In this document: positions 15,601-23,072 of the stretch, piece after piece | Layout of the letters: the number at the start of each line of letters is the position of its first letter | Numbering within the stretch: the first letter of the stretch is position 1 | From: Acidimicrobiia bacterium UBA4744 | GTDB taxonomy: Bacteria; Actinomycetota; Acidimicrobiia; Spongiisociales; UBA4744 | Length of the DNA: 30,867 nucleotides | Reading direction: 5' to 3' | Assembly (NCBI GenBank): GCA_002403855.1 | Contig: DHIO01000022.1 | Span: 64,138-95,004 of the forward strand | The notes under the pieces: model-generated | What the model saw: the letters and a program-made list of their open reading frames with translations, nothing else | Told to the model about the DNA's origin: nothing | The model's database searches: none | Position numbers and translations under genes: made by a program

Positions 15601-16716
15601 TCACCGAAGCTGACGGAGAGCTTCACGATGTCGGATCGTCTCGACGCCGAGCGTCGTCACCAGAACCAGGCACACCACCGCACCCAGTGCGGCCCCGTTG
15701 AGGCCGCCTAGGGCGAGACCGGTAAGGCCCAACAGGCCGATGGTGAGGAGCCGCTCCCACGCCGTGCGGCGCGTGAAGAGGCGCGCCATAACCGACTCTG
15801 ACGTCAGGAAGATAATGAGCCCGCCGACAAAGGCCCACCTCGTCGCGGTATCAAGTGCGACTTCCGGATGGGCCAATAGCTCCTCGGTGCCGATGGCGAA
15901 CAGAATGACGCCTGCAACGAGCGGGTAGTGGGCTACCGAGTAGGCATTGCGCGCCAGCCGACCCTGGGCGATTCCAGTAGCGGCCTTGAGCGCCTTCTCG
16001 CCAAGCCGAAACAGCCAGTCGAAGTATGACCACCACATCGCCAGGACGGTGAGCAGCATGGCCGTGCCCGCAACATAGAACGTGAGTGATCCGGTTTGAC
16101 CCACAACGCCAACTCCGATGGCAATGAGCGCCTCGCCCAGGACGATGATCACGAAGAGTCCATGCCGCTCGGCGAAATGGCTGGGGACGATAGGGTACTC
16201 GTTACTCTCAACCGCAAGCGTGCTGGCCATGTTGACGACCACTGCTGCAAGCCAGAACCAGATTCGTATGTCCTCGGGGACGAACCCTCCAACGAGGACG
16301 AGGACCGAACCCGCCATCAGCCTCGGTGCATAGGCCCAGAACCCGGACATCTGGTCGGTACCCCAGATGAGCGACAAATAGAAGCCGGCCCAAAGGCTCA
16401 TTACGCCGAAGTACGCCAGGGCGAAGATTGCGCCGTCCTCACCAAACGCTCCTTGAACAGCCGTCGCCAGGACGAACGTGGCCGCAGTGGCCACCAGCAG
16501 GACGACGCGCGGTCGTAGTTCGTCGAAGTCCGCATTGCCGGCTGCCCAAGTGAATTGGGTCCAAGCCCACCAGAGCAGAATCAGGACAACGGCGGCTCTA
16601 CCCAGAGTCGGCCAGTCGAGGTGCCCGTGGATGGAAGCCGCGACCTGCGTGACGCCGAACACGAATACCAGATCGAAGAAGAGCTCAACAAAACTCGCGC
16701 TGCGGTCTTCATCCAC
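15601..16716 (-). CDS. ltrA: low temperature requirement protein A (LtrA) family
   Basis: A 371-aa polytopic membrane protein of the bacterial LtrA family (PF06772), named for a Listeria gene needed for growth in the cold; the molecular activity is unknown. The family signature SFVELFFDLVFVFGVTQ lies near the N-terminus. About ten to twelve hydrophobic helices follow, with HFAERHGLFVIIVLGEAL in the middle, another conserved feature. The frame extends to 16746, but the GTG at 16716 has GAGGAG 8 nt upstream, whereas the upstream GTG has none; I choose 16716. It is divergent from the protease gene across 290 nt and convergent with the SARP-cyclase gene. No operon partner is visible. Confidence 0.87.
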   Translation of the reverse strand: MDEDRSASFVELFFDLVFVFGVTQVAASIHGHLDWPTLGRAAVVLILLWWAWTQFTWAAGNADFDELRPRVVLLVATAATFVLATAVQGAFGEDGAIFALAYFGVMSLWAGFYLSLIWGTDQMSGFWAYAPRLMAGSVLVLVGGFVPEDIRIWFWLAAVVVNMASTLAVESNEYPIVPSHFAERHGLFVIIVLGEALIAIGVGVVGQTGSLTFYVAGTAMLLTVLAMWWSYFDWLFRLGEKALKAATGIAQGRLARNAYSVAHYPLVAGVILFAIGTEELLAHPEVALDTATRWAFVGGLIIFLTSESVMARLFTRRTAWERLLTIGLLGLTGLALGGLNGAALGAVVCLVLVTTLGVETIRHREALRQLR

Positions 16717-17006
16717 GGCAAGAACTCCTCGGGAACGGTTGGCCACAATAGCAACCAGTTGCGAATCACCCGCCAGGGCCGCCCCAGCACCTGTTGTGGG
16801 CCGGCGAAGACTTGCGGCTTGGCTTGCACCGATCTACGAGGCCTCCCTATTGCGGGCATTTCCGATCCACCGAGTCCCGTCGGCGCTTGAATAGGACGAT
16901 GACCACTCCGCCGAGGCCGTCTCATCACCGAATCCTGGGGCCGGACAACCTTCAGAAGGATCGGGTCGCCGCCGATGCACCATCAACCCTCGAAAAAGGA
17001 ACCGTC
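16717..17006. other. divergent spacer between ltrA and the protease gene
   Basis: This 290-nt region should hold both promoters. The protease frame is open back to 16794 and contains an ATG at 16899, but the residues encoded there look neither like a signal peptide nor like a domain. No inverted repeat or convincing -35/-10 pair was found. Confidence 0.3.
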
Positions 17007-18362
17007 TTGTCGAGAAGCGCCGTTGCCGCCCTCGCGGTGATCGTGATGCTGGCGGCCTGCGGCGAGGCCGAACCGACGACCACCTCGGCTGCCCCCGAGA
17101 CGACCACCACTGCCGCACCGACGGCGCTCACTTCTCAGGAGGTCTTCAGCACCGTCTCTCCGGCGCTGGCCTTCGTCGAGGTCGACCTGGGGTCGGGCTC
17201 CGGGGTGCTCTTCGACGAGTCTCATCTGGTGACCAACGCCCACGTCGTGTGGCCCCACGACGAAGCCCGGGTGGTATTCCCCAACGGGACCGAGATCGAG
17301 GCCGCCCCCGTCACCCACTTCGACGAGATAGCCGACCTGGCCATCATCGATCTCGGCGGCGTCGTCGGCCTACCCCCACCGGTCGTGTTCGGTGATCCCG
17401 GCGGAATGGCAGTCGGGACCGAACTCTTCCTCATCGGATATCCCGGCGAGGTGGAGAAGTACCCACAACCGACCCTGACGCGGGGCATCCTGTCCCGGGT
17501 CCGCACCATCGAGGCGCTGGGGCTCGAATACCTCCAAACGGACGCCGTCATCGCCGGAGGCCAGAGCGGGGGCGCCCTGGTGACGAACAACGGTGAAGTG
17601 ATCGGAATCTCGGGGCTCGGTTCGGAAGGCTTCGGTCTGGCCACGGCAGCCGATGACGTTCTGGAGCGCCTGGGTGACATGCTGGCCGGTGACGACGTCG
17701 ACGGTATCCCCCGTCGGACGTACCCGGCCGACCCCGCCGACCTGACGTTCAACGAGACGGTGCAGCACTTCTCGGATGAGAGGACGTGGATCGTTGATCT
17801 GGAGGAGGGCGACGAGATCGTGGTCGAAGCCACCAGCGACGGGGATGTGGCTCTAGCCCTGATTGCCGCCGACGCATACGTGGAGGCGGAAGCGGATGAG
17901 GGTGAGACCGGATCCGAGGCGCTGACGTTCGAGGCTCTGTTCGACGGGCCGTACTTCTTGACGCTGGGCTCGTTCGACACACGGCCGATCGAGGTGGCGA
18001 TCGAGAGCAACCTCCCGATGCGACGATTGGTCGATCCGGACGACGGAGCGGTGGTGACCGCCGGAGATACGGTTTCTGGTTACGCCGACTACCCCGGTGA
18101 CATCGACTACTACCTCATCGACCTGGCCGCCGGGGACACGATCGACGTATTGGTGAGTGCCGTATTGATGGATCCGATGATCATCATCGATCTTCCCGAC
18201 AACCCTCTCGAAAGCCTCGCCCAGGACGTCGACTCCGGGGGTGGCCTGTTCGGCACCGATGCCCGGCTGACGTTCACGGCGGAAACCGACGACACCTATC
18301 TGCTCGTGATCGTCGACGAGTTCTACGGTCCCGGCGGCTACGTGCTGAAGATCGACGGGTGA
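17007..18362 (+). CDS. lipoprotein trypsin-like serine protease with C-terminal beta domains
   Basis: A 451-aa exported protease. From TTG 17007, with AAAGGA 6 nt upstream, it begins MSRSAVAALAVIVMLAAC, a signal peptide with lipobox LAAC and lipid-accepting Cys18. A Thr/Ala/Pro-rich linker follows to about residue 40. The chymotrypsin-fold domain (44-235) carries H79 in TNAHVV, D110 in EIADLAIID and S187 in GGQSGGAL; Gln replaces the usual Asn before the serine. Two regions, about 245-330 and 345-451, resemble pre-peptidase C-terminal (PPC) beta-sandwiches, e.g. GDIDYYLIDLAAGDTIDV and TDDTYLLVIVDEF. There is no PDZ domain, unlike HtrA. It probably acts at the outer face of the membrane. A longer start at ATG 16899 would bury the signal peptide and is less likely. 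Confidence 0.85.
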   Translation: MSRSAVAALAVIVMLAACGEAEPTTTSAAPETTTTAAPTALTSQEVFSTVSPALAFVEVDLGSGSGVLFDESHLVTNAHVVWPHDEARVVFPNGTEIEAAPVTHFDEIADLAIIDLGGVVGLPPPVVFGDPGGMAVGTELFLIGYPGEVEKYPQPTLTRGILSRVRTIEALGLEYLQTDAVIAGGQSGGALVTNNGEVIGISGLGSEGFGLATAADDVLERLGDMLAGDDVDGIPRRTYPADPADLTFNETVQHFSDERTWIVDLEEGDEIVVEATSDGDVALALIAADAYVEAEADEGETGSEALTFEALFDGPYFLTLGSFDTRPIEVAIESNLPMRRLVDPDDGAVVTAGDTVSGYADYPGDIDYYLIDLAAGDTIDVLVSAVLMDPMIIIDLPDNPLESLAQDVDSGGGLFGTDARLTFTAETDDTYLLVIVDEFYGPGGYVLKIDG

Positions 18363-18410
18363 CGGGCGACCCACGACCGTCCCCGAAGCGAAGGCCTGAG
18401 AGGCAAGGCC

Positions 18411-18554
18411 ATGACCCGACGCTGGTTTTGGCCACCAACGTGGGCCGACAACCTCCCCGAGGGTGCCGGTAAGGAGATCGACACCTTCCTGGGCTATCAC
18501 CGCGCAGTGCCCAACTTGCCGGTGGAGGTGGCCGCGACGGGAGGCGACCTGTAG
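18411..18554 (+). CDS. possible 47-aa small protein
   Basis: An ATG at 18411, with GAGAGG 7 nt upstream, opens a 48-codon frame ending TAG at 18554. It starts MTRRWFWPPTWADNLPEG and continues with a helix-like GKEIDTFLGYHRAVPNLPVE. The composition (three Trp, mixed charges, mostly G/C third positions) looks more like protein than chance. It lies 48 nt after the protease stop and could share its transcript. No family is recognised; it could be spurious. Confidence 0.42.
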   Translation: MTRRWFWPPTWADNLPEGAGKEIDTFLGYHRAVPNLPVEVAATGGDL

Positions 18555-18633
18555 GGGTCGACGCGGACTGTCACATCCGCCACGTACGGTCTCAACATGC
18601 GTCCTGATACCATCCAGCCGGTCCCCTGGTGGG

Positions 18634-18653
18634 TGGTGTACGATTGTGGTGTA
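18634..18653 (+). promoter_or_regulatory. vapB promoter with direct-repeat operator
   Basis: TGGTGTA occurs at 18634-18640 and 18647-18653, two direct repeats 13 bp apart. They bracket the -10 box TACGAT (18639-18644), which lies 8 nt before the ATG. Ribbon-helix-helix antitoxins usually bind short repeats over their own promoter, so this is a credible autorepression site, and the mRNA is probably leaderless. Confidence 0.5.
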
Positions 18654-18904
18654 TGAAGCGGACCAACATCTACCTCACTGAGGAGCAGGACCGCTTGATC
18701 GCCCGGCAGGCCCGGGCCCTGTCGGTCAGCAAGGCCGAGGTGGTGCGCCGTCTCCTCGATACCGGGTTGGGGATCGCCGAAGCCGTCGACGTTGAGAAGG
18801 CGCTCGAGTCCTCCTTCGGGTTGTGGGCCGATCGAACTCAGCAGGAGATCGACGACATCCGCTCCTGGCGGGAACGCGACCGGTTCGACCGGTTGGGGCT
18901 ATGA
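18653..18904 (+). CDS. vapB: VapB-type ribbon-helix-helix antitoxin
   Basis: An 83-aa protein. The N-terminal KRTNIYLTEEQDRLIARQAR (2-21) is a ribbon-helix-helix strand and first helix, followed by SVSKAEVVRRLLDTGL as the second helix, so residues 1-40 dimerise and bind DNA. The acidic and Trp-rich C-terminus (SFGLWADRTQQEIDDIRSWR) would wrap around the toxin. Its stop overlaps the toxin start by ATGA, the standard toxin-antitoxin arrangement. The ATG at 18653 has no ribosome site but a TACGAT box 8 nt upstream. It probably neutralises the PIN toxin and represses the operon. Confidence 0.85.
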   Translation: MKRTNIYLTEEQDRLIARQARALSVSKAEVVRRLLDTGLGIAEAVDVEKALESSFGLWADRTQQEIDDIRSWRERDRFDRLGL

Positions 18905-19275
18905 AGCTGTTCGACACCGACGTGCTGATCGAGTACCTGCGGGGCAATCCGGCGGCCCGGGCACCGGTCGAAGTGGCGGTGCGGTCGTCCCGGGCAGCCT
19001 GCTCGGTCGTCACCCGCTTCGAGCTGCTGGCCGGGATGCGCTCCGGGGAACGCCGCGCCGTGCGGGCTCTGCTCGACGCCATGGTCGGCTTCGACGTCAC
19101 CGAGGAGATAGCCGGACGGGCCGGCGAGTGGGCCCGCACCTACCGGAAGAGCCACACCCACATCGGGGCTCTCGACTACCTGATCGCGGCCACCGCCGAA
19201 ATCGAAGGGGCCGACCTGGTCACCCTCAACGTCCGGCACTTCCCCATGTACCCGGAGCTGAGCCCGGCTTTCTAG
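18901..19275 (+). CDS. vapC: VapC-type PIN-domain ribonuclease toxin
   Basis: A 124-aa PIN-domain toxin expected to cleave RNA with Mg2+; known VapCs cut tRNAs or rRNA. Conserved acids are D5 in KLFDTDVLIEYL, E41 in TRFELLAG and D92 in GALDYLIAATA. The fourth position falls in LVTLNVRHFP (107-116), where many members also have Asn. Length is normal and the gene looks intact. It is translated through an ATGA overlap with vapB. The RNA target cannot be read from sequence. Confidence 0.9.
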   Translation: MKLFDTDVLIEYLRGNPAARAPVEVAVRSSRAACSVVTRFELLAGMRSGERRAVRALLDAMVGFDVTEEIAGRAGEWARTYRKSHTHIGALDYLIAATAEIEGADLVTLNVRHFPMYPELSPAF

Positions 19276-19305
19276 GAGGGCTTCGCAGGCGTCCGATCCC
19301 GTCAC

Positions 19306-19326
19306 ACCCGACACATAAGGTCGGGT
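19306..19326 (+). other. hairpin directly before a full-length Shine-Dalgarno sequence
   Basis: ACCCGAC (19306-19312) and GTCGGGT (19320-19326) form a 7-bp stem with a 7-nt loop, 30 nt after the vapC stop. The ribosome site of the DUF4262 remnant begins 2 nt later. It may have been the vapBC terminator or a leader hairpin. Confidence 0.35.
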
Positions 19327-19338
19327 TGGAGGTGATCC

Positions 19339-19673
19339 ATGGACCTTAAGACCAAGGCATGGTTCGACCAGTACGACGCTCACGTTACCGCCTCCATCCG
19401 GCGCCACGGCCGGTTCATTCAGTCGGAGGCGACGTTTGTTCTCGACCCGGATGCCCGTGCACCGGTGACGACGACCCACCGTGTGCATACACGGTCGGTC
19501 TGTTCGGGCTCAACACCCGGAGCTGCTGATCTTCGACGTTGACCCGCACACGGTGGCCGCCGGAAGTGTCGGTCCCAGTGTTCCAGGTCACCTACTGCGA
19601 CGATCAGGGCCTGTTCCCATGGGACGCCGGTTGCCGCGGCGAGCAGCCGAGACCGGGAACCTTCCGGGCGTAG
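19339..19673 (+). pseudogene. decayed DUF4262-family gene
   Basis: Pieces of one DUF4262 protein (normally about 150 aa, function unknown) are spread over three frames. The ATG at 19339 sits behind GGAGGTGATCC, an exceptionally complete ribosome site, and starts MDLKTKAWFDQYDAHV, then IRRHGRFIQS. A second frame gives YTVGLFGLN and a third HPELLIFDVDPHTVAAG. After an apparent loss of some 50 codons, VPVFQVTYCDDQGLFPWDAG and then EQPRPGTFRA end at TAG 19671-19673. The order and motifs match the family closely, so this is a pseudogene with at least two frameshifts plus a deletion. It follows vapBC and precedes the SOS-box gene. Confidence 0.75.
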
Positions 19674-19750
19674 CTGCCGCCCCTTTCCCGGGCGCCCGAC
19701 TGTCTCTCATTATCTGCTACAACCTACTGTTTTCTGTCGTTGCTTTACGT

Positions 19751-19756
19751 TACAAT
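19751..19756 (+). promoter_or_regulatory. -10 element of the DUF222-HNH gene
   Basis: TACAAT lies 8 nt before the ATG at 19765. With initiation about 7-8 nt downstream, the mRNA would start at the ATG. No good -35 hexamer is visible at 16-18 nt spacing. Confidence 0.5.
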
Positions 19757-19757
19757 A

Positions 19758-19771
19758 CGAACATATGTTCG
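19758..19771. promoter_or_regulatory. LexA (SOS) box over the start codon
   Basis: CGAACATATGTTCG is a perfect 14-bp palindrome matching the Gram-positive LexA consensus CGAACRNRYGTTCG at every position. It contains the start codon ATG and abuts the -10 box. Bound LexA would cover the transcription start and repress the gene until DNA damage. Confidence 0.75.
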
Positions 19772-21006
19772 ATAGACTACAGGAGGAACTGCAAGGGCTG
19801 GCACCCGGTCCGGAGCTGGCAAGGATGCTGGCCCGGATCGACGTGTCGAACCTGTCCGGGTACGACCGAGTGGTGGTGCTGCAGGCTCACCGCCGGATAG
19901 CGGCGCATCATGCCGCTCAGGCGTTCCGGGCGATGGCCTCGATCTCCGAGCTGATGCACGAACAGTTCGACGACGACGTCGAGCTGGCCCACCGGGCAAC
20001 CGCCACCGAGATCCGGACCGGTCTCTCGTTGACCCGCCGGGCGGCCGACGGGGAGTTGGACCTGGCTCTGGATTTGAGAGATCGGCTCCCCCAGGTATGG
20101 GACGCCCTCAACCGGGGCGACATTGATGTCCCCAAGGCCAAAGTGATCGTGACCGGCACCCGCCACCTGTCGACTGCGGCAGCCCGGGACGTCACCGACC
20201 GGATCATCGGCGACGCCCCGGGGTTGACCACCGGACAGCTCCGGGCCCGCATCGCCAAACTGTGCATCTCCGCCGATCCCGACGACGCCCAACAGCGCTA
20301 CCAGACTGCAATCGAAGACCGGCGGGTCGTGCTGGAGGCCAACCCGGACGGGACCGCTCACCTCACCGGCTACGACCTCCCCGCCGACCGGGCCCACGCC
20401 ATTGCTCGCAGGATCAACCGGCTCGCCCATCAACTCAACACCCGCCACGAAACCCGCACCATCGACCAGCTGCGGGCCGACGTGTTCCTCGATTTGCTGG
20501 AGGGCCGCCACACCGGTGGTCGGGTGAACGACCGGGGAGTCGTGGACCTCCAGGTCGACCTCACCACCCTCATGGGACTCAGCGAGACCGCCGGAGAACT
20601 CAACGGCTACGGTCCGATCGTCGCCGACCTAGCCCGCCAGATCACCGAACAACAACACGGATCACAGTGGCGGTGGACGGTCACCGACCCGGACACCGGA
20701 CAGCCGCTCCACGAGGGGATCACCCGGCGGCGTCCCACCACTCGCCAACGGCGCCACGTCGAGGCACGCGACCGGACCTGTGTGTTCCCGGGATGCCGCA
20801 TGCCCGCCCGAAACTGCGACCTCGACCATCGCATCCCCTGGTCGGAAGGCGGACCCACCCGCCGCAGGTACCTTGCAGCGGTCTGCCGCCACGACCACGG
20901 CAACCGACACCTGTGCGGCTGGACCTACCGACCGCTACCCAAAGGTGACTACCTGTGGACCAGCCCCCTCGGCCACACCTACACCACCAGCGGCAAACCG
21001 CCTTGA
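19765..21006 (+). CDS. DUF222/HNH endonuclease-domain protein (13E12 repeat type)
   Basis: A 413-aa protein: a helical DUF222 region (about 1-300) followed by a C-terminal HNH nuclease domain (330-405). The zinc-like knuckle is C339 and C344 in CVFPGC with C374. The HNH core is DLDHRIPWSEGGPT (352-365), then RRRYLAAVCRHDH. H355 and H378 are present, but the central Asn of the motif, usually in NLxxLC, is Tyr369 here, so cleavage activity is uncertain. Family members are multicopy in many Actinobacteria. The gene starts inside a perfect LexA box, and a TACAAT box 8 nt upstream suggests a leaderless mRNA. Related 13E12 genes in mycobacteria are reported as LexA-controlled. An AGGAGG inside codons 6-8 is not followed by a usable start. 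Confidence 0.88.
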   Translation: MFDRLQEELQGLAPGPELARMLARIDVSNLSGYDRVVVLQAHRRIAAHHAAQAFRAMASISELMHEQFDDDVELAHRATATEIRTGLSLTRRAADGELDLALDLRDRLPQVWDALNRGDIDVPKAKVIVTGTRHLSTAAARDVTDRIIGDAPGLTTGQLRARIAKLCISADPDDAQQRYQTAIEDRRVVLEANPDGTAHLTGYDLPADRAHAIARRINRLAHQLNTRHETRTIDQLRADVFLDLLEGRHTGGRVNDRGVVDLQVDLTTLMGLSETAGELNGYGPIVADLARQITEQQHGSQWRWTVTDPDTGQPLHEGITRRRPTTRQRRHVEARDRTCVFPGCRMPARNCDLDHRIPWSEGGPTRRRYLAAVCRHDHGNRHLCGWTYRPLPKGDYLWTSPLGHTYTTSGKPP

Positions 21007-21190
21007 CCGCGGCTCCCCTACCTTTACCCGATGGGGCACCGTGTGGTGCTCTTGGAGGCCGGCGGCTGCCACGACCTGCTCCACCGGCCCTTCACCCCAA
21101 CCTGCCGGTGGTTGCCGGGCGGGTGGCTCTCCGGCACCTGGTGTTGTGGTGGCGGTACCGGGGATGTGCCGGGCTGCACCGTTGCCTGCT

Positions 21191-21208
21191 GTGCCGGGCT
21201 CCCGGCAC
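21191..21208. terminator. perfect 18-bp palindrome between convergent genes
   Basis: GTGCCGGG (21191-21198) and CCCGGCAC (21201-21208) are separated by only CT and lie 14 nt before the convergent Fe-S gene stop. Probably a shared GC-rich terminator; no T-run is present. Confidence 0.45.
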
Positions 21209-21221
21209 CCCGGGCGGCTGG

Positions 21222-21746
21222 CTAGGTGATCTCGGTAACCAGGCTGCGTAACTCGGCGAGCTGGGAGACGAACTCCGGCCGGGCGAGCGGCGGGCATTCC
21301 CCGCTGTTCACTTCCCCGGCGACCAGCTTGAGCGCGAACTGCCAGCAACCCGCTTGGTGGCACTCCTTGCAGTTGGTCCGCGGCAGCAGCTTGTACACCG
21401 CCATAGGAGTAGGCCGATGCCGGATAGCCACGCTCGGAACGATCTCCTCCCGTTGCTGCCATGTCCGGTTCACCAAATCGACCAGATCTTCGACAACCCG
21501 CTCGGCATCCTCCCGGTCATCTACGTCGCTCACCGCGATCTCATGCCGGTGGAAGGCGATCGTGTGACCGTCGTCCTTCCAGGTCAGAGAACCCGCCTCC
21601 GGCATGAAGCTGGCCCCGGGCAGAGTGGCGTTGAGGTAGGGCAGGACCGGAGCGATATCGTCCGCCAACGAGGCCTTGGCCACCAGCCGTTCTGAACCCG
21701 GATCACAGGGCGGGGTGAGCATCTCAAGGTCGTAGGCGCCGATCAT
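21222..21746 (-). CDS. Fe-S cluster-domain protein (PF04060-like)
   Basis: A 174-aa cytosolic protein. The C-terminal part has C126, C129, C134 and C151 in NCKECHQAGCWQFALKLVAG followed by ECPPL, the CX2CX4CX16C pattern of the putative Fe-S domain first seen in corrinoid iron-sulfur proteins. The N-terminal ~115 residues are a mixed alpha/beta region without a recognised domain, including SLTWKDDGHTIAFHRHEIAV. I choose ATG 21746 because GGGAG stands 7 nt upstream; an ATG nine codons earlier is possible. It is convergent with the DUF222-HNH gene. A [4Fe-4S] cluster is inferred from the cysteine spacing; redox or one-carbon roles are guesses. Confidence 0.72.
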   Translation of the reverse strand: MIGAYDLEMLTPPCDPGSERLVAKASLADDIAPVLPYLNATLPGASFMPEAGSLTWKDDGHTIAFHRHEIAVSDVDDREDAERVVEDLVDLVNRTWQQREEIVPSVAIRHRPTPMAVYKLLPRTNCKECHQAGCWQFALKLVAGEVNSGECPPLARPEFVSQLAELRSLVTEIT

Positions 21747-22051
21747 CGCGGTTCTCCCGTTCCCCAGCCTACGCATGACCCCGCCACCATCATGGGCAGA
21801 ACCGTCAGGTCCGTCGCGACACTTGTGCACCGGCACGGACCACCGCCGCCCGCACATCGCAGCACTCCGGCGCTCGTCGGCAAGGGCTGTCCGGATCATC
21901 GGGCCGAAGGGCTCGGAAATGGCCGGATATATGGGCGGGTCAACCGTTTGGTGCCCAATTGGCATCTCAGTTTCTGGCCCCGAGCGCGATCCCTCGATCT
22001 GCCACTCCGGCGTATCGTGCTTCCCGCCGGATCGACGACAGAGAACGCCTG
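21747..22051. other. gene-free stretch, nothing recognised
   Basis: In this 305-nt region I see no coding bias, repeat, hairpin or known motif beyond the promoter space expected for the Fe-S gene and the 3' end of the membrane protein gene. Short open frames here lack ribosome sites and homology. Confidence 0.4.
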
Positions 22052-22762
22052 CTAGTGCACGGGGAACGTGAGCAGGAGCACAACACCGGCGAAGAACGCG
22101 AGGAACCCAAGAATGACAAGGATGATCCTCACCCAGCGACCACCAAACTTCGTACTGATTCCGGCAAAGAACAGGACGGAGGCGAAGAGAACTGTTGTCA
22201 GAACGTAGTTGTCTCCGGTTTGGTTTGCGTCAACTGCGACCGCAGCTGCAGCCTCAGCCTCAGATCGGAGCTCTTCGGCCTCCTGAGCCGCTGCAAGCAC
22301 ATACTCCTCCATATCGAAGGGTGTGGCGGGTCCATCCTGATTCTCCAGTGGGTCTGTCGCAAGCCACGCCTCGAATGCAGTTGCGAATTCCGGTCTGAAG
22401 GCTCTTTCCAAGAGAGCGAGTACTTGTTCGTCTCCTCCTTGACCGGCTTCATCGAGCCATATTGCGAAGTACTCGACATCGATAGTGAGATCTGCGTCTG
22501 CGAGGTCCGACGCCCGTACAGATTCTGCCCGGGCTGCTCCCGCATGCGCGTAGGCATCTGCTTGCACGCCTCCCCAGCGGGTTGCCTGGTAGGCACTCCA
22601 AGCGGACGCAATTGTTGCCAGAGCGAGAATCGTAGCTGCCAACAGCTCTACCCAGCGGTCCGGCGGATCGATGTGGGTGAAGGTTTGGATGGCATCGTGG
22701 AGACCACTGAATTCGGTCTGTTCCTCCGAACCGCCACGGATTGGATCAGCATCCTCGAGCAA
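22052..22762 (-). CDS. three-TM membrane protein of unknown function
   Basis: 236 aa. One transmembrane helix lies at about 37-58 (RWVELLAATILALATIASAW). A long helical, Ala/Glu-rich extramembrane segment follows (about 60-175, e.g. EEYVLAAAQEAEELRSEAEA, likely coiled coil). Two C-terminal helices complete it: NYVLTTVLFASVLFFAGIST and VRIILVILGFLAFFAGVVLL. The start is TTG 22762, with GGAGG 9 nt upstream; the longer TTG at 22798 has no ribosome site. The layout resembles DUF4337-type bacterial membrane proteins, but I cannot claim membership. It stands alone on its strand. Confidence 0.7.
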   Translation of the reverse strand: MLEDADPIRGGSEEQTEFSGLHDAIQTFTHIDPPDRWVELLAATILALATIASAWSAYQATRWGGVQADAYAHAGAARAESVRASDLADADLTIDVEYFAIWLDEAGQGGDEQVLALLERAFRPEFATAFEAWLATDPLENQDGPATPFDMEEYVLAAAQEAEELRSEAEAAAAVAVDANQTGDNYVLTTVLFASVLFFAGISTKFGGRWVRIILVILGFLAFFAGVVLLLTFPVH

Positions 22763-23072
22763 GGTTGGTTTCCTCCAAGATCGAACAAGGGAACCCAAGG
22801 GTCCGTGCGACCAAAGCCGCCGGACGATGCTACCCGAATCCCATCATTCCCCATCGACCACGATCCATGCCGCGGCCGTCGCTTCATGACACCCGCCCGG
22901 AGGTGACGTCATCGCGTGCGACCGAAGATCCCGACCGCCGCGGCCACCGCCGAGCCGATCAAACGCGCCCCAAACAACCCTTGACATCCAAACAGGCATC
23001 GTTGTGTGCACTTGCGGACGGACCGCTACGACCCAGGGGAAGGAGTTCGAACGGGCGGAATGCTAGGTTCGA
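22763..23072. other. gene-free stretch
   Basis: The 310 nt upstream of the membrane protein gene contain a consensus TTGACA at 22981-22986, but no matching -10 at 16-18 nt spacing, and a TGACGTCA octamer near 22905. No gene was recognised. Confidence 0.3.

Noticed and set aside
19780..19786. AGGAGG as ribosome site for a shorter DUF222 protein
   Set aside because: The next in-frame ATG is almost 40 nt away, and the N-terminal residues before it fit the family.
21031..21225. Cysteine-rich 64-aa plus-strand frame resembling a peptide precursor
   Set aside because: It has no ribosome site, lies in a GC-rich gap containing a palindrome and overlaps the convergent Fe-S gene stop. The Cys/Gly/Trp content follows from the base composition.
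22981..22986. Consensus TTGACA as a promoter for the TfoX-like gene
   Set aside because: No TANNNT hexamer occurs at 16-18 nt downstream.
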